Assembly (NCBI RefSeq): GCF_014170335.1
Contig: NZ_LZZS01000030.1
Coordinates: 1-64,000, forward strand
Length of the DNA stretch: 64,000 nucleotides
From: Achromobacter sp. UMC46
GTDB lineage: Bacteria; Pseudomonadota; Gammaproteobacteria; Burkholderiales; Burkholderiaceae_B
Reading direction: 5' to 3'
The position numbers and the translations under genes were made by a program. Shown here piece after piece: positions 25,042 to 34,202 of this stretch. Positions within the stretch are counted from its first letter, which is position 1; every line of letters starts with the position of its first letter. The notes below the pieces were generated by a model, which saw nothing but the letters and a program-made list of their open reading frames with translations, had not been told where the DNA came from and did no database searches.

Positions 25042-26297
25042 AGCGACGCAGCGTCCTGCTTGCACTGGGCGCGGGCGCCGCGCTGGCCGCGGCTCCGGCC
25101 GCACGCGCCGCGCGGCCACACGTAGTGGTGGTCGGCGGCGGCTATGGCGGCGCTACCGCTGCGCGCTACCTGCGGCTGTTGAGCGCGGGCGCCATCGACG
25201 TCACGCTGGTCGACGACAACCCGTCCTTCGTCTCGTGCCCGCTGTCCAACCTGGTGTTGGGCGGCAGCAAGACCATGGCCGACATCACCTTGCCCCGCGA
25301 CGGTTTGCCGCGGCGCGGCGTGCGCCTCGTGCAGGACCGCGCCCTGGCCATCGACGCCGGCGCGCGGCAGGTCCGGCTGGCCGGCGGCCAGCGGCTGGCC
25401 TATGACCGGCTGATCCTGTCCCCTGGCGTGGACATGCAATGGCGGCGCATCGAAGGGATGGATGCCCCGGGCGCACGCGACCTTGTCCTGCATGCGTGGA
25501 AGGCGGGTGCGCAGACGGCCGCGTTGCGCCGCCAGCTGGAAGCCATACCTGACGGCGGCACCTACGTGCTGACCATTCCGCTGGCGCCGTACCGCTGCCC
25601 GCCGGCGCCGTATGAGCGCGCCTGCCAGGTGGCCTGGTATTTCAAGCGGCACAAGCCGCGCGCCAAAGTCCTGGTCTTCGACGCCAATGCGGACATCACG
25701 TCCAAGGCCGCGCTGTTCCGCCAGGCGTGGGCGGCGTCCTACGCGGACATCATCGAATACACGCCGCAGTTCGAGGCGGTCGCGGTGCAGGCGGCAAGCC
25801 GCAGCGTGCAGTTCGAGCTGGGCGAAACCGTGCAGGCCGACGTCTTGAACCTGGTACCGCCGATGCGCGCCGCCGCCATCGCCGTGGACGCCGGGCTGGC
25901 CACCGCCAACGGCGACTGGTGCGAGGTGGATTTCCTGACGTTCGAGTCCGTGGCCGTACCCGGCATCCATGTGCTGGGCGATGCGATCCAGGTGGCCCCC
26001 GCGATGCCCAAGTCCGGCCACATGGCCAACCAGCACGGCAAGACCTGCGCGGCGGCCGTGGTCGCCCTGCTTACCGGCGGCGCGGTCAATCCGCTGCCTC
26101 TATACGCCAACACCTGCTACAGCTATACCTCCGACCGCGAGGTGATGCACGTGGCCAGCGTGCACCGCTACGACGCTGCGGCGAAGACCATGATGCCGGT
26201 CGCGGGCGCCGGCGGATTGTCTGCGGAACCCAACGCTAGGGAAACTCCTTATGCCCGGGCGTGGGCCCAGGCAATCTGGGGCGACATGCTGGGTTGA
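25038..26297 (+). CDS. soxF: FAD-dependent sulfide dehydrogenase subunit (SoxF/FccB)
   Basis: The 419-residue flavoprotein has an export signal with an early Arg pair (M-K-R-R-S-V-L-L-A-L-G-A-G-A-A), which may be a Tat type. The FAD-binding G-G-G-Y-G-G follows near residue 33. The redox cysteines expected of FccB lie in S-F-V-S-C-P-L-S-N and P-Y-E-R-A-C-Q-V. It oxidises sulfide in the periplasm and passes electrons to the preceding cytochrome. It begins the sox cluster, although a 132-base gap separates it from soxC. Confidence 0.9.
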   Translation: MKRRSVLLALGAGAALAAAPAARAARPHVVVVGGGYGGATAARYLRLLSAGAIDVTLVDDNPSFVSCPLSNLVLGGSKTMADITLPRDGLPRRGVRLVQDRALAIDAGARQVRLAGGQRLAYDRLILSPGVDMQWRRIEGMDAPGARDLVLHAWKAGAQTAALRRQLEAIPDGGTYVLTIPLAPYRCPPAPYERACQVAWYFKRHKPRAKVLVFDANADITSKAALFRQAWAASYADIIEYTPQFEAVAVQAASRSVQFELGETVQADVLNLVPPMRAAAIAVDAGLATANGDWCEVDFLTFESVAVPGIHVLGDAIQVAPAMPKSGHMANQHGKTCAAAVVALLTGGAVNPLPLYANTCYSYTSDREVMHVASVHRYDAAAKTMMPVAGAGGLSAEPNARETPYARAWAQAIWGDMLG

Positions 26298-26354
26298 CCC
26301 TGCCGCTTGACCCTCCTGACGCCGCCGGCTGTTGCGGCGCAGCGTGCCTTCCGA

Positions 26355-26404
26355 CTTCTTTATGTGTAAATATCATTTGCATATAACTAAAGAAAATAAA
26401 GAAG
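26355..26404 (+). promoter_or_regulatory. AT-rich island with 9-base inverted repeat before soxC
   Basis: CTTCTTTAT (26355-26363) and ATAAAGAAG (26396-26404) are exact reverse complements 32 bases apart, in a strikingly A+T-rich stretch just before the soxC ribosome site. A -10-like TATAAC is at 26382-26387. It probably holds the soxCDYZAXWB promoter and an operator. A GC-rich hairpin (CGCCGC / GCGGCG, 26320-26339) lies upstream and may terminate soxEF transcripts. Confidence 0.5.
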
Positions 26405-26429
26405 CCGGGCACCGCCCACGGAGGAGAAG

Positions 26430-27782
26430 GTGGATCGAGAGGCAAAGATGGGGCGCCTGCGCAAGGCGCCCGAGAATTTTGTTTCCGCCGATTTGGCGCA
26501 GGACATCGGCAAGAACGGCCTGAACGATGCGCGGCGCGGCTTTTTGCTGCGCAGCTTCCAGACCGCCGGCGCCGCGCTGGCGACCGGGCTGGCCGGCAAC
26601 GCGCTGGCCGCCGGCAGCGGCGACGAGATGATCCTGACGCCGCGGCCCTGGTCCCTGTCGCTGGGACAGCCCGTCGCCGCGCGCCCCTATGGCGTCCCCT
26701 CCCGCTACGAAGCCAATCTGCAACGGCGCGAGTCCCCGGGCCTGACGCGGGTGCCGGCCGCCTCGGTCGCCTTCGCGCCCCTGCAAGGCCTGTTCGGCAT
26801 CATCACGCCCAACGGCCTGCACTTCGAACGCCACCACCAGGGCTGGGTCGATATCGACCCGTCGCAGCATCGCTTCATGATCAACGGCCTGGTGGCGCAG
26901 CCCAAGGTCTACACCATGGACGACCTGATGCGCCTGCCGTCCGTGTCGCGCATCCACTTCATCGAGTGCGGGGCGAACACCGGACCGGAATGGGGCAATG
27001 CGGCCGTGCCGACGGTGCAGTACACCCACGGCATGCTGTCCTGTTGCGAATTCACCGGCGTACCGCTTTCCGTGCTGCTGGATGACTGCGGCGCCGACTT
27101 GAAGCGCGGCAAGTACGTGCTGGCCGAAGGCGCCGACGGCTCCAGCATGACCCGCACGATTTCAATGGAAGCGGCGCTGGACGACGTGATCGTCGCATGG
27201 GGCATGAACGGCGAAATGCTGCGTCCCGAAAATGGCTATCCGTTGCGCCTGGTAGTGCCGGGCGTGCAAGGCGTGTCGTGGGTCAAGTGGCTGCGCCGCA
27301 TCGAAGTGGGCGATCAGCCCTGGAACGCCAAGGACGAGACCATCCACTACGTCGACCTGATGCCCGGCGGCCTGCACCGCCAGTACACGTCGATCCAGGA
27401 GTGCAAGTCGGTCATCACCACGCCTTCCGGCGGCCAAGTGCTGCTGGACAAGGGCTTCTGCAATATCTCCGGGCTGGCCTGGTCGGGGCGCGGCAAGGTC
27501 AAGCAGGTGGACGTGTCCACCGACGGCGGGCGCAACTGGCGCACCGCGCGCCTGGAAACCCCGGTGCTGACCAAGAGCCTGACGCGCTTCAACATCGATT
27601 GGGTGTGGGACGGTTCGCCCGTGATCCTGCAAAGCCGCGCGCAGGACGAGACGGGCTATGTGCAGCCGCGCGCGGGGCAATTGCGCGACGTGCGCGGCAC
27701 GCGCTCCATCTATCACAACAACGGCATTCAATCGTGGCGGGTAGCCGAAAGCGGAGAGGTGAGCAATGTCCACGTTGAATAG
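26430..27782 (+). CDS. soxC: SoxC, molybdenum sulfite-dehydrogenase subunit of the Sox system
   Basis: The 450-residue protein has a twin-arginine signal (R-R-G-F-L-L-R-S-F, Arg pair at 35-36) and the sulfite-oxidase fold. The Mo-ligand Cys is in F-I-E-C-G-A-N-T-G near residue 178, and the dimerisation domain starts around residue 330. With SoxD it forms the sulfane dehydrogenase that regenerates SoxY. I choose the GTG at 26430, preceded by GGAGGAG; an ATG six codons later is an alternative. It overlaps soxD by 17 bases. Confidence 0.93.
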   Translation: MDREAKMGRLRKAPENFVSADLAQDIGKNGLNDARRGFLLRSFQTAGAALATGLAGNALAAGSGDEMILTPRPWSLSLGQPVAARPYGVPSRYEANLQRRESPGLTRVPAASVAFAPLQGLFGIITPNGLHFERHHQGWVDIDPSQHRFMINGLVAQPKVYTMDDLMRLPSVSRIHFIECGANTGPEWGNAAVPTVQYTHGMLSCCEFTGVPLSVLLDDCGADLKRGKYVLAEGADGSSMTRTISMEAALDDVIVAWGMNGEMLRPENGYPLRLVVPGVQGVSWVKWLRRIEVGDQPWNAKDETIHYVDLMPGGLHRQYTSIQECKSVITTPSGGQVLLDKGFCNISGLAWSGRGKVKQVDVSTDGGRNWRTARLETPVLTKSLTRFNIDWVWDGSPVILQSRAQDETGYVQPRAGQLRDVRGTRSIYHNNGIQSWRVAESGEVSNVHVE

Positions 27783-28944
27783 CCTGCGCGCCGCATGGGC
27801 CTGTATGGGCCTGGGGCTGGCCTTGCTGGCCCCGCGCGCCGACGCGGCAGACAAATTCCCCGGCGTGGGCCGCGACGCCACGCCCGCCGAAGTGGCCGCC
27901 TGGGACATCGACGTGCGGCCCGATTTCAAGGGCCTGCCGCCCGGTAGCGGCACCGTGCTGCGCGGCGGCGACATCTGGGAGGGCAAGTGCGCGTCTTGCC
28001 ACGGCAGCTTCGGCGAAAGCAACGAGGTCTTCACGCCCATCGTGGGCGGCACCACCGCCGACGACATCCGCACGGGCCGCGTGGCCGCGCTGGCCGGCAA
28101 CTCCCAACCGCAGCGCACCACGCTGATGAAGGTCAGCACCGTCTCTACGCTGTGGGACTACATCCATCGCGCCATGCCGTGGGACAACCCCAAGACGCTG
28201 TCGCCGGACGAGGTCTACGCGGTGACGGCCTACCTGTTGAACCTGGGCGAGATCGTGCCCGAGGATTTCGAACTCTCGGACAAGAACATCGCCGACGTGC
28301 AGGCGCGCATGCCCAACCGCAACGGCATGACGCTCGAGCACGGCATGTGGCAGGTGTCGGGCAAGCCGGACACGCAGAACACGGCCTGTATGAGCCAATG
28401 CGCCGAGACGGTCAAGGTGTCGTCGGAGCTGCCGCCCCACGCCCGCGACGCCCACGGCGACATCGCGGCGCAGAACCGGTTGATCGGGCCGGTGCGGGGC
28501 GCCAACACGCTGGCGCCTCCGTTGACGGGCGCGGCCGGCAGCAACGCCGACGCCGTGCGCACCCATGCGCTGCAGACCCTTGCCGCCGCGGCGCCGGCCG
28601 GGAAAGCGCCCGCGGGGTCCACGCCTGCGCCCACCGCCGCTTCCGCGTCCGAACCCGCCAAGTTGGCGCCCGGCGGGGACCTGGCCGGCGCGCGCCTGGC
28701 GTCATCCGGCACGTGCGTCGCCTGCCACGCGGCCGATCGCAAGATGATCGGGCCGAGCTACCAGGACGTGGCGGCCAAGTACCGCGGCAATGCCGATGCC
28801 CATGCGTTGCTGGTTCAAAAGATCCGCAAGGGCGGCGGCGGGACCTGGGGCGCCATGCCGATGCCCCCCAACCCCGCCGTCAGCGACGACGACCTGAAAC
28901 GCATCGTGGACTGGATTCTTGCCGGCGCGCCCGCGCCGGGTTGA
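27766..28944 (+). CDS. soxD: SoxD, dihaem cytochrome c subunit of sulfane dehydrogenase
   Basis: The 392-residue periplasmic protein has a signal peptide ending near PRADA-ADK and two haem sites, C-A-S-C-H near residue 74 and C-V-A-C-H near residue 316. An Ala/Pro-rich linker (about 270-305) joins the two cytochrome domains. It carries electrons from SoxC to the respiratory chain. The start lies within the end of soxC, suggesting coupled translation. Confidence 0.93.
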   Translation: MSTLNSLRAAWACMGLGLALLAPRADAADKFPGVGRDATPAEVAAWDIDVRPDFKGLPPGSGTVLRGGDIWEGKCASCHGSFGESNEVFTPIVGGTTADDIRTGRVAALAGNSQPQRTTLMKVSTVSTLWDYIHRAMPWDNPKTLSPDEVYAVTAYLLNLGEIVPEDFELSDKNIADVQARMPNRNGMTLEHGMWQVSGKPDTQNTACMSQCAETVKVSSELPPHARDAHGDIAAQNRLIGPVRGANTLAPPLTGAAGSNADAVRTHALQTLAAAAPAGKAPAGSTPAPTAASASEPAKLAPGGDLAGARLASSGTCVACHAADRKMIGPSYQDVAAKYRGNADAHALLVQKIRKGGGGTWGAMPMPPNPAVSDDDLKRIVDWILAGAPAPG

Positions 28945-28971
28945 AACCCTAGGGAGAGAGAGGAGACTGTT

Positions 28972-29451
28972 ATGACACAACACATCGATCGGCAGCGGCG
29001 GCGGGTGGTCGGCCTGGGCACCGTGCTCAGCCTGGCTGTCGCAGCAGGCCTGCTGCGGCCCAGCCAGGCCTGGGCGGTGCAGGCGGACTGGAACAAGCAA
29101 GCCTTCGACGCCAAGAGCATGCAGGACGTGATCAAGGCCTTGGGCGGCGGCGAGGCAGTGCCCAGCGACCAGATCACGCTGCTGGCCCCCGACATCGCCG
29201 AGAACGGCGCGGTCGTGCCGGTGGGCGCCGTCAGCAAGCTGCCCAACACCGAGCAGATTTCGATCCTGGTCACCAAGAACCCGAACGCGCTGGCCGCCAG
29301 TTTCACACTGCCCGCGGGCACCGAACCCGAAGTGGCGACGCGCGTGAAGATGGGCCAAACCTCGGACGTCTATGCCCTGGTCAAGGCCGACGGCAAGTAC
29401 TACACGGCGCATAAGGAAATCAAAGTGACCCTGGGCGGCTGCGGCGGCTGA
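28972..29451 (+). CDS. soxY: SoxY, sulfur-carrier subunit
   Basis: The 159-residue protein has a twin-arginine-like signal (D-R-Q-R-R-R-V-V-G-L-G) and ends in the family's swinging arm G-G-C-G-G, whose Cys carries the sulfur intermediate covalently. It pairs with SoxZ, the next gene, and is loaded by SoxAX and processed by SoxB and SoxCD. AGAGGAG precedes the ATG. Confidence 0.95.
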   Translation: MTQHIDRQRRRVVGLGTVLSLAVAAGLLRPSQAWAVQADWNKQAFDAKSMQDVIKALGGGEAVPSDQITLLAPDIAENGAVVPVGAVSKLPNTEQISILVTKNPNALAASFTLPAGTEPEVATRVKMGQTSDVYALVKADGKYYTAHKEIKVTLGGCGG

Positions 29452-29488
29452 ACGGCGCACGGGCGACGAACCATCAAGGAGACAGCAC

Positions 29489-29803
29489 ATGGAAGCAAGG
29501 CCAATGCGGATCCGCGCCGCCGAGAAGGACGGCGCGATCGAAGTGAAGGTCCTGATGAGCCACATCATGGAAACCGGGCAACGCAAGGACGCCGAGGGCA
29601 AGGTGGTGCCGGCGCACTTCATCCAGGACGTCACGGTGAAGAACGGCGACAAGGTGGTGCTTCAAGCGCAATGGGGGCCGGCGGTGTCGCGCGACCCGTT
29701 CCTGTCCTTCAAGTTCAAGGGCGGCGCCAAGGGGGACAAGGTCAGCGTCACGTGGACGGACAGCGAGGGCGCGACCCGGACGGACGTGACCACGGTGACC
29801 TAG
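29489..29803 (+). CDS. soxZ: SoxZ, SoxY partner
   Basis: The 104-residue immunoglobulin-like protein has no signal peptide and is expected to be exported with SoxY as a complex. Typical segments are E-V-K-V-L-M-S-H-I-M-E-T-G-Q-R and P-A-H-F-I-Q-D-V-T-V-K, with the C-terminal W-T-D-S-E-G pattern. It lies 37 bases after soxY. Confidence 0.93.
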   Translation: MEARPMRIRAAEKDGAIEVKVLMSHIMETGQRKDAEGKVVPAHFIQDVTVKNGDKVVLQAQWGPAVSRDPFLSFKFKGGAKGDKVSVTWTDSEGATRTDVTTVT

Positions 29804-29846
29804 CGTTCCCGATGTGTGGGTGAAGGCGGACGAACAATAAACGCCC

Positions 29847-29865
29847 GCCGGCCACGACGGCCGGC
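29847..29865 (+). other. intercistronic hairpin between soxZ and soxA
   Basis: GCCGGCC-acgac-GGCCGGC gives a perfect 7-bp stem in the 87-base soxZ-soxA gap, about 25 bases before the soxA start. It lacks a T-run, so it more likely tunes mRNA processing or stability within the operon than ends transcription. Confidence 0.45.
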
Positions 29866-29890
29866 AGGGCAACCGCGTGAGGAGACATAC

Positions 29891-30715
29891 ATGGATAGGA
29901 AACGCATGGTTGCCGCATGCGCGCTGGCCGGCTTCGCGCTGGCCGGGGCGCAGCCGGCAGGCGCCGCGACCGAGCAGGACACCGCGCAGGGCATCGCCCA
30001 ATACCGCGAGATGCTGGCCGACGGGAATCCGGCCGAGCTCATCGAGATGACCGGCGAAGACTTGTGGAAAGAAAGCCGCGGCCCCAAGCAGGCGTCGCTG
30101 GAAAAGTGCGACCTGGGCCTGGGCGCTGGCGTGGTCAAAGGCGCCTATGCCCAATTGCCGCGCCACTTCGATGACGCCGGACGCGTCATGGACCTGGAGA
30201 GCCGCCTGGTCTATTGCATGGTGCAGCTGCAAGGCATGGACGCCGCCGACGTCACGAAAAAACCCTTCTCGGGCGACGGGCAGTACTCCACCGACATCGA
30301 GGCGCTGGTGGCCTACGTCGCGGGCCTGTCGCGCGGCATGCCGATCTCCGTGCCGCAGACGCATCCCAAGGAAAAGGCGGCCTACGCGCGTGGCCGCGAC
30401 ATCTTCTACTACCGCGGCGGGCCCTACGACTTTTCCTGTGCGTCCTGTCATACCGGCGACAACAAGCGGATCCGGCTACAAGACCTGCCCAACCTGACCA
30501 AGCAGGAGCCGGCGCGCGCGGCGTTTGCCAGCTGGCCGGCTTATCGCGTGTCGCAAGGCGCGTTGCGGTCCATGCAGTGGCGCTTGCAGGATTGCTTCCG
30601 CCAACAGCGCATGCCGCTGCTGAAGTACGGTTCGGACGCGTCGGTGGACCTGACGGTGTTCCTGGGTGTCAACGCCAACGGCGGCCAGATGATGGCCCCG
30701 GCCATCAAGCGGTAA
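29891..30715 (+). CDS. soxA: SoxA, monohaem-type c cytochrome
   Basis: The 274-residue protein has a signal peptide (VAACALAGFALAGAQPAGA). The single haem site C-A-S-C-H is near residue 182, and the active-site Cys ligand is in L-Q-D-C-F-R-Q-Q-R near residue 233. In the N-terminal half a Cys pair (K-C-D-L-G and V-Y-C-M) replaces the first haem found in dihaem SoxA, marking the monohaem class. With SoxX it joins thiosulfate to the SoxY cysteine. GAGGAG precedes the ATG at 29891. Confidence 0.94.
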   Translation: MDRKRMVAACALAGFALAGAQPAGAATEQDTAQGIAQYREMLADGNPAELIEMTGEDLWKESRGPKQASLEKCDLGLGAGVVKGAYAQLPRHFDDAGRVMDLESRLVYCMVQLQGMDAADVTKKPFSGDGQYSTDIEALVAYVAGLSRGMPISVPQTHPKEKAAYARGRDIFYYRGGPYDFSCASCHTGDNKRIRLQDLPNLTKQEPARAAFASWPAYRVSQGALRSMQWRLQDCFRQQRMPLLKYGSDASVDLTVFLGVNANGGQMMAPAIKR

Positions 30716-30725
30716 AGGGGGAATC

Positions 30726-31397
30726 ATGCGCAAGATACGCACGACCTGGCCCGGCCTGGCGGCCTTGGGCCTGCTGCTGGCAGCCAACGCCTCGGCGCAG
30801 CAGCCGGCGCCGCCCGTTCAACCGGCGAAGGCGGCCGCCGACCACGAGGCCCTGGTGGCGGAGCTGAAGGGCTCTTTCGTTGAACGCGGCATGGCCAAGC
30901 TGGACCGAATCGACCAGTCGCCGATGCAGCGCGCCTGTTCCATGGCCGAGGCGGGCGGCGAGATGCCCGCAGAGACCGCCATGAAGATCACGCAGGAGGC
31001 CGCGGCGAACGTCAAGCCTCCCGCCGACGGCAACTACATCGGCGATTGGCGGCAGGGCGAAAAAGTCGCGCAGAACGGACGCGGGCTGCAGTTTTCGGAC
31101 ACGGCCAAGACCATCAACGGCGGCAACTGCTACGCCTGCCATCAGATGACCAAGTCCGAAATCTCATACGGCAACATCGGCCCATCGCTCTACCAGTACG
31201 GCAAGCTGCGCGGCAATAGCCGCGATATGGTCGCCTACACCTGGGCCAAGATCTACGACTCGCACGCCACCATGCCGTGTTCCAACATGCCGCGCTTCGG
31301 CGCGGCCGGCATCCTGACGGAACAGCAGCTCAAGGACGTGATGGCGTTGCTGCTGGATCCGCAATCCGCCGTCAACGACGACCAGGCCAAGCCCTGA
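30726..31397 (+). CDS. soxX: SoxX, c-type cytochrome
   Basis: The 223-residue protein has a signal peptide (LAALGLLLAANASA) and one haem site N-C-Y-A-C-H-Q-M near residue 135, with the I-G-P-S-L segment after it and a distal Met in A-T-M-P-C-S-N-M-P. The mature N-terminal region is long (about 110 residues before the haem), as in the larger SoxX forms. It partners SoxA, ten bases upstream. Confidence 0.93.
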   Translation: MRKIRTTWPGLAALGLLLAANASAQQPAPPVQPAKAAADHEALVAELKGSFVERGMAKLDRIDQSPMQRACSMAEAGGEMPAETAMKITQEAAANVKPPADGNYIGDWRQGEKVAQNGRGLQFSDTAKTINGGNCYACHQMTKSEISYGNIGPSLYQYGKLRGNSRDMVAYTWAKIYDSHATMPCSNMPRFGAAGILTEQQLKDVMALLLDPQSAVNDDQAKP

Positions 31398-31419
31398 ACC
31401 AACCCCGCAGGGAGGATGC

Positions 31420-31926
31420 ATGAACGCCGTTTCCAAAGTGGGCCGCTTGCTGCTGGCCGCGGGCGTGCTGGCGGCCGCGGCCGCCCAGGCGCAGGCGCCG
31501 CCCAAGGTGGGCGACAAGGTCGTGATGCCGGACGTGCAGTTGCTGGACGGCACCCGGCTGTCGGCGGCCGATTTCGCCGGAAAGCCCCTGGTGATCGAGT
31601 ACTGGGCGTCGTGGTGCCCGTATTGCGCGCGCCAGAACCCGCACCTGCAGAAGCTGACCGAGGCGGCGCGCGACAAGGGCTTGCGCATCCTCACGGTCAG
31701 CATCGACCGCGACGAGCAAGCCGCGCGCGACTATATCGCCAAGCATGGCTACACCTTCGGCGTCGTCATGGACAACGAGGCTCTGCGCGCCGTGTTCGGC
31801 AAGCGCCGCGTCATTCCCGAAATATTCGTGCTGGACGCGAACGGCAAGCTGGTCGAGGACATCCCCGGCGAGATGTTCGAGGAAGACGTGCTTGAACTGA
31901 TGCGCCACGCCCCGCCGCGCTCCTGA
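31420..31926 (+). CDS. soxW: SoxW, periplasmic thioredoxin
   Basis: The 168-residue thioredoxin-fold protein has a signal peptide (LLLAAGVLAAAAAQAQA) and the active site W-C-P-Y-C near residue 66, followed by the cis-Pro segment R-V-I-P-E-I-F-V-L. It probably keeps the SoxY thiol reduced. The membrane electron donor SoxV/CcdA that usually accompanies it is not in this window, so a general CcdA/DsbD may serve instead (inference). Confidence 0.88.
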   Translation: MNAVSKVGRLLLAAGVLAAAAAQAQAPPKVGDKVVMPDVQLLDGTRLSAADFAGKPLVIEYWASWCPYCARQNPHLQKLTEAARDKGLRILTVSIDRDEQAARDYIAKHGYTFGVVMDNEALRAVFGKRRVIPEIFVLDANGKLVEDIPGEMFEEDVLELMRHAPPRS

Positions 31927-31957
31927 GCGCATCCCTTCCCCTTTTACGGTTGGACCG

Positions 31958-33670
31958 ATGATCAATCGACGCGAGTTCCTTCAGATGCTGGCGGCGGCTT
32001 CCGCCGGCGGCATGGGCTTGTCGCACAGCCCGCGCGCCGCCGCCCAGGCCGCGCAGGCCTTCTATGACGCGCCCGCCTTCGGCAATGTGCATTTCCTGCA
32101 TTTCACCGATTGCCACGCGCAGCTTCTGCCGATGTACTTTCGCGAGCCCAGCGTCAACCTGGGGCTCGGCCAGGCCTCGGGCCGCGCGCCGCACCTGGTT
32201 GGCGAACATCTGCTGAACGCCTATGGCATCGCCCCCGGCTCGGCCCAGGCCTACGCCTTCACCTGCCTGGACTTCGCCCAGGCCGCGCAGCAATACGGAA
32301 AGGTCGGCGGCTTTGCCCACCTGGCCACGCTGATCAAACGGATCAAGGCGTCGCGGCCGGGCGCCCTGCTGCTGGACGGCGGCGACACCTGGCAGGGCTC
32401 CGGCACAGCGCTCTGGACCCGTGGGCAAGACATGGTGGACGCCTGCCTGCTGCTGGGCGTGGACATGATGACGGCGCATTGGGAGTTCACGCTGGGCGCT
32501 GAACGCGTACAGGAAGTGCTTGAGAAAGACCTGAAGGGAAAGGTCGATTTCCTGGCGCAGAACGTCGAGACCAGCGACTTCGGCGACGCGGTGTTCGCGC
32601 CCTACTCGCTGCGCGACATGAATGGCGTATCGGTCGCCGTGATCGGCCAGGCCTTTCCCTATACGCCCATCGCCAATCCGCGCTACATGGTGCCGGACTG
32701 GACCTTCGGTATCCAGGAGCAACGGCTGCAGGAGACGATCGACGAGGTGCGCGGTAAAGGCGCCAGCGTGGTGGTGCTGCTGTCGCACAACGGCATGGAC
32801 GTCGACCTGAAACTGGCGTCGCGCGTGCGGGGGCTGGACGCGATCCTGGGCGGGCATACGCATGATGGCGTGCCCGCGCCCGTGGCGGTGTCGAACGCGG
32901 GCGGCAAGACGCTGGTCACCAATGCCGGCAGCAACGGCAAGTTCCTGGGCGTGCTGGACTTTTCCGTGAAGGACGGCCGCGTGGCTGACTTCCGTTACAC
33001 GCTGATGCCCGTGTTCGCCCGCTACCTGCCCGCCGATCCCGCCATGGAGGCCCTGGTGGAGCGTGTCCGCGCGCCCTACGCGCAGCAGTTGGCCCTGCCG
33101 CTGGCCACCACCAGCGACACCCTGTATCGGCGCGGCAATTTCAACGGCACCTTCGACCAGGTGATCCTGGACGCGCTGATGCAGGTCAAGGGCGCCGAGA
33201 TCGCCTTCTCGCCCGGCTTCCGCTGGGGCACCAGCCTGCTGCCGGGGCAGACCATCACGATGGAACATGTGCTGGACCAGACCGCCATCACGTATCCGCA
33301 CACTACCGTCACGCAAATGAGCGGCGCCACGCTGAAGACCATCCTGGAAGACGTGGCGGACAACCTGTTCAACCCCGACCCGTATTACCAGCAAGGCGGC
33401 GACATGGTGCGCGTGGGCGGGCTGCAATATTCGATCGACCCGGCCGGTGCCGCCGGCGCGCGGATCAGCGACATGCGCCTGGGCGACGCGCCGATCCAGG
33501 CAGACAAGCAGTACAAGGTGGCAGGCTGGGCGCCCGTGGCGGAAGGCGCGCAGGGCGAACCGGTATGGGACGTGGTGGCGACCTATCTGCGCGACCGCAA
33601 GACCATCGCGCAAGTGCGCCCCAACCAACCCGTGGTCAAGGGCGTGGCCGGCAATCAGGGCTTGATGTAG
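31958..33670 (+). CDS. soxB: SoxB, sulfate thiohydrolase
   Basis: The 570-residue protein has a twin-arginine signal (M-I-N-R-R-E-F-L-Q-M) and the 5'-nucleotidase-type dimanganese fold. Motifs visible are H-F-T-D-C-H-A-Q, L-D-G-G-D-T-W-Q-G-S-G, L-S-H-N-G-M-D and G-G-H-T-H-D. It releases sulfate from SoxY-bound thiosulfonate. It is the last gene of the sox run, and its end overlaps the convergent DsrE-like gene by 16 bases. Confidence 0.95.
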   Translation: MINRREFLQMLAAASAGGMGLSHSPRAAAQAAQAFYDAPAFGNVHFLHFTDCHAQLLPMYFREPSVNLGLGQASGRAPHLVGEHLLNAYGIAPGSAQAYAFTCLDFAQAAQQYGKVGGFAHLATLIKRIKASRPGALLLDGGDTWQGSGTALWTRGQDMVDACLLLGVDMMTAHWEFTLGAERVQEVLEKDLKGKVDFLAQNVETSDFGDAVFAPYSLRDMNGVSVAVIGQAFPYTPIANPRYMVPDWTFGIQEQRLQETIDEVRGKGASVVVLLSHNGMDVDLKLASRVRGLDAILGGHTHDGVPAPVAVSNAGGKTLVTNAGSNGKFLGVLDFSVKDGRVADFRYTLMPVFARYLPADPAMEALVERVRAPYAQQLALPLATTSDTLYRRGNFNGTFDQVILDALMQVKGAEIAFSPGFRWGTSLLPGQTITMEHVLDQTAITYPHTTVTQMSGATLKTILEDVADNLFNPDPYYQQGGDMVRVGGLQYSIDPAGAAGARISDMRLGDAPIQADKQYKVAGWAPVAEGAQGEPVWDVVATYLRDRKTIAQVRPNQPVVKGVAGNQGLM

Positions 33671-34068
33671 GCGTAGCCTTCGTGTTGCAGGCGAGTGATG
33701 CGGACCACGCCTGACGGCGTGAAGTCCGCTTCCATCACGAACGCGTCCTTGGGAAGATTGCGGTTCTTCAGCGTGATCTCGCAGACCTCGAAGGCCACGC
33801 CGCGCGCGGCCAGCGCCGAGATCAGCGGTCCGACCTGGGCGGCGTCCTTGTAGTTCGTCATCAGGAAGTCGACGCCATCGGCGTGCGCCACCAGCTTGAT
33901 GGACGTTTCGGGCGCGGTATCCAGCTGATTGCGCATGTTGCGCAATGCCGACAGCGCCTGCGAGGCCGAATCGTTGACGTGGTAGACGACCTTGTCGGCC
34001 GCCAAGGCGGCGCCGGTTCCGCCCAGCAACGCCAACCCCAACACCAGTGACAGCAGTTTCTTCAACAT
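33655..34068 (-). CDS. secreted DsrE/DsrF-like protein
   Basis: The 137-residue product has a signal peptide (LLSLVLGLALLGGTGAALA-ADK) and a DsrE-like fold (COG1416 type). Typical segments are Y-H-V-N-D-S-A-S-Q-A-L-S-A-L-R-N, I-K-L-V-A-H-A-D-G-V and a single Cys in F-E-V-C-E-I-T-L. The start at 34068 has GGAGAGG upstream. DsrE-like proteins often handle reactive sulfur, so its convergent position at the end of the sox cluster suggests a sulfur-linked role (inference). The lone Cys could be a sulfur acceptor. Confidence 0.82.
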   Translation of the reverse strand: MLKKLLSLVLGLALLGGTGAALAADKVVYHVNDSASQALSALRNMRNQLDTAPETSIKLVAHADGVDFLMTNYKDAAQVGPLISALAARGVAFEVCEITLKNRNLPKDAFVMEADFTPSGVVRITRLQHEGYAYIKP

Positions 34069-34202
34069 ACGTGCCTCTCCTTGGATTCGCCGAGCATGGC
34101 CGCGACGCAAGGCCATGATATCAGCGCATGCTGGGAAGAGAACCCGCACAGACCCTGGGTTGTCACACTCCGATCGGACAGCTCTGCTAGACTTCGTCTT
34201 CT

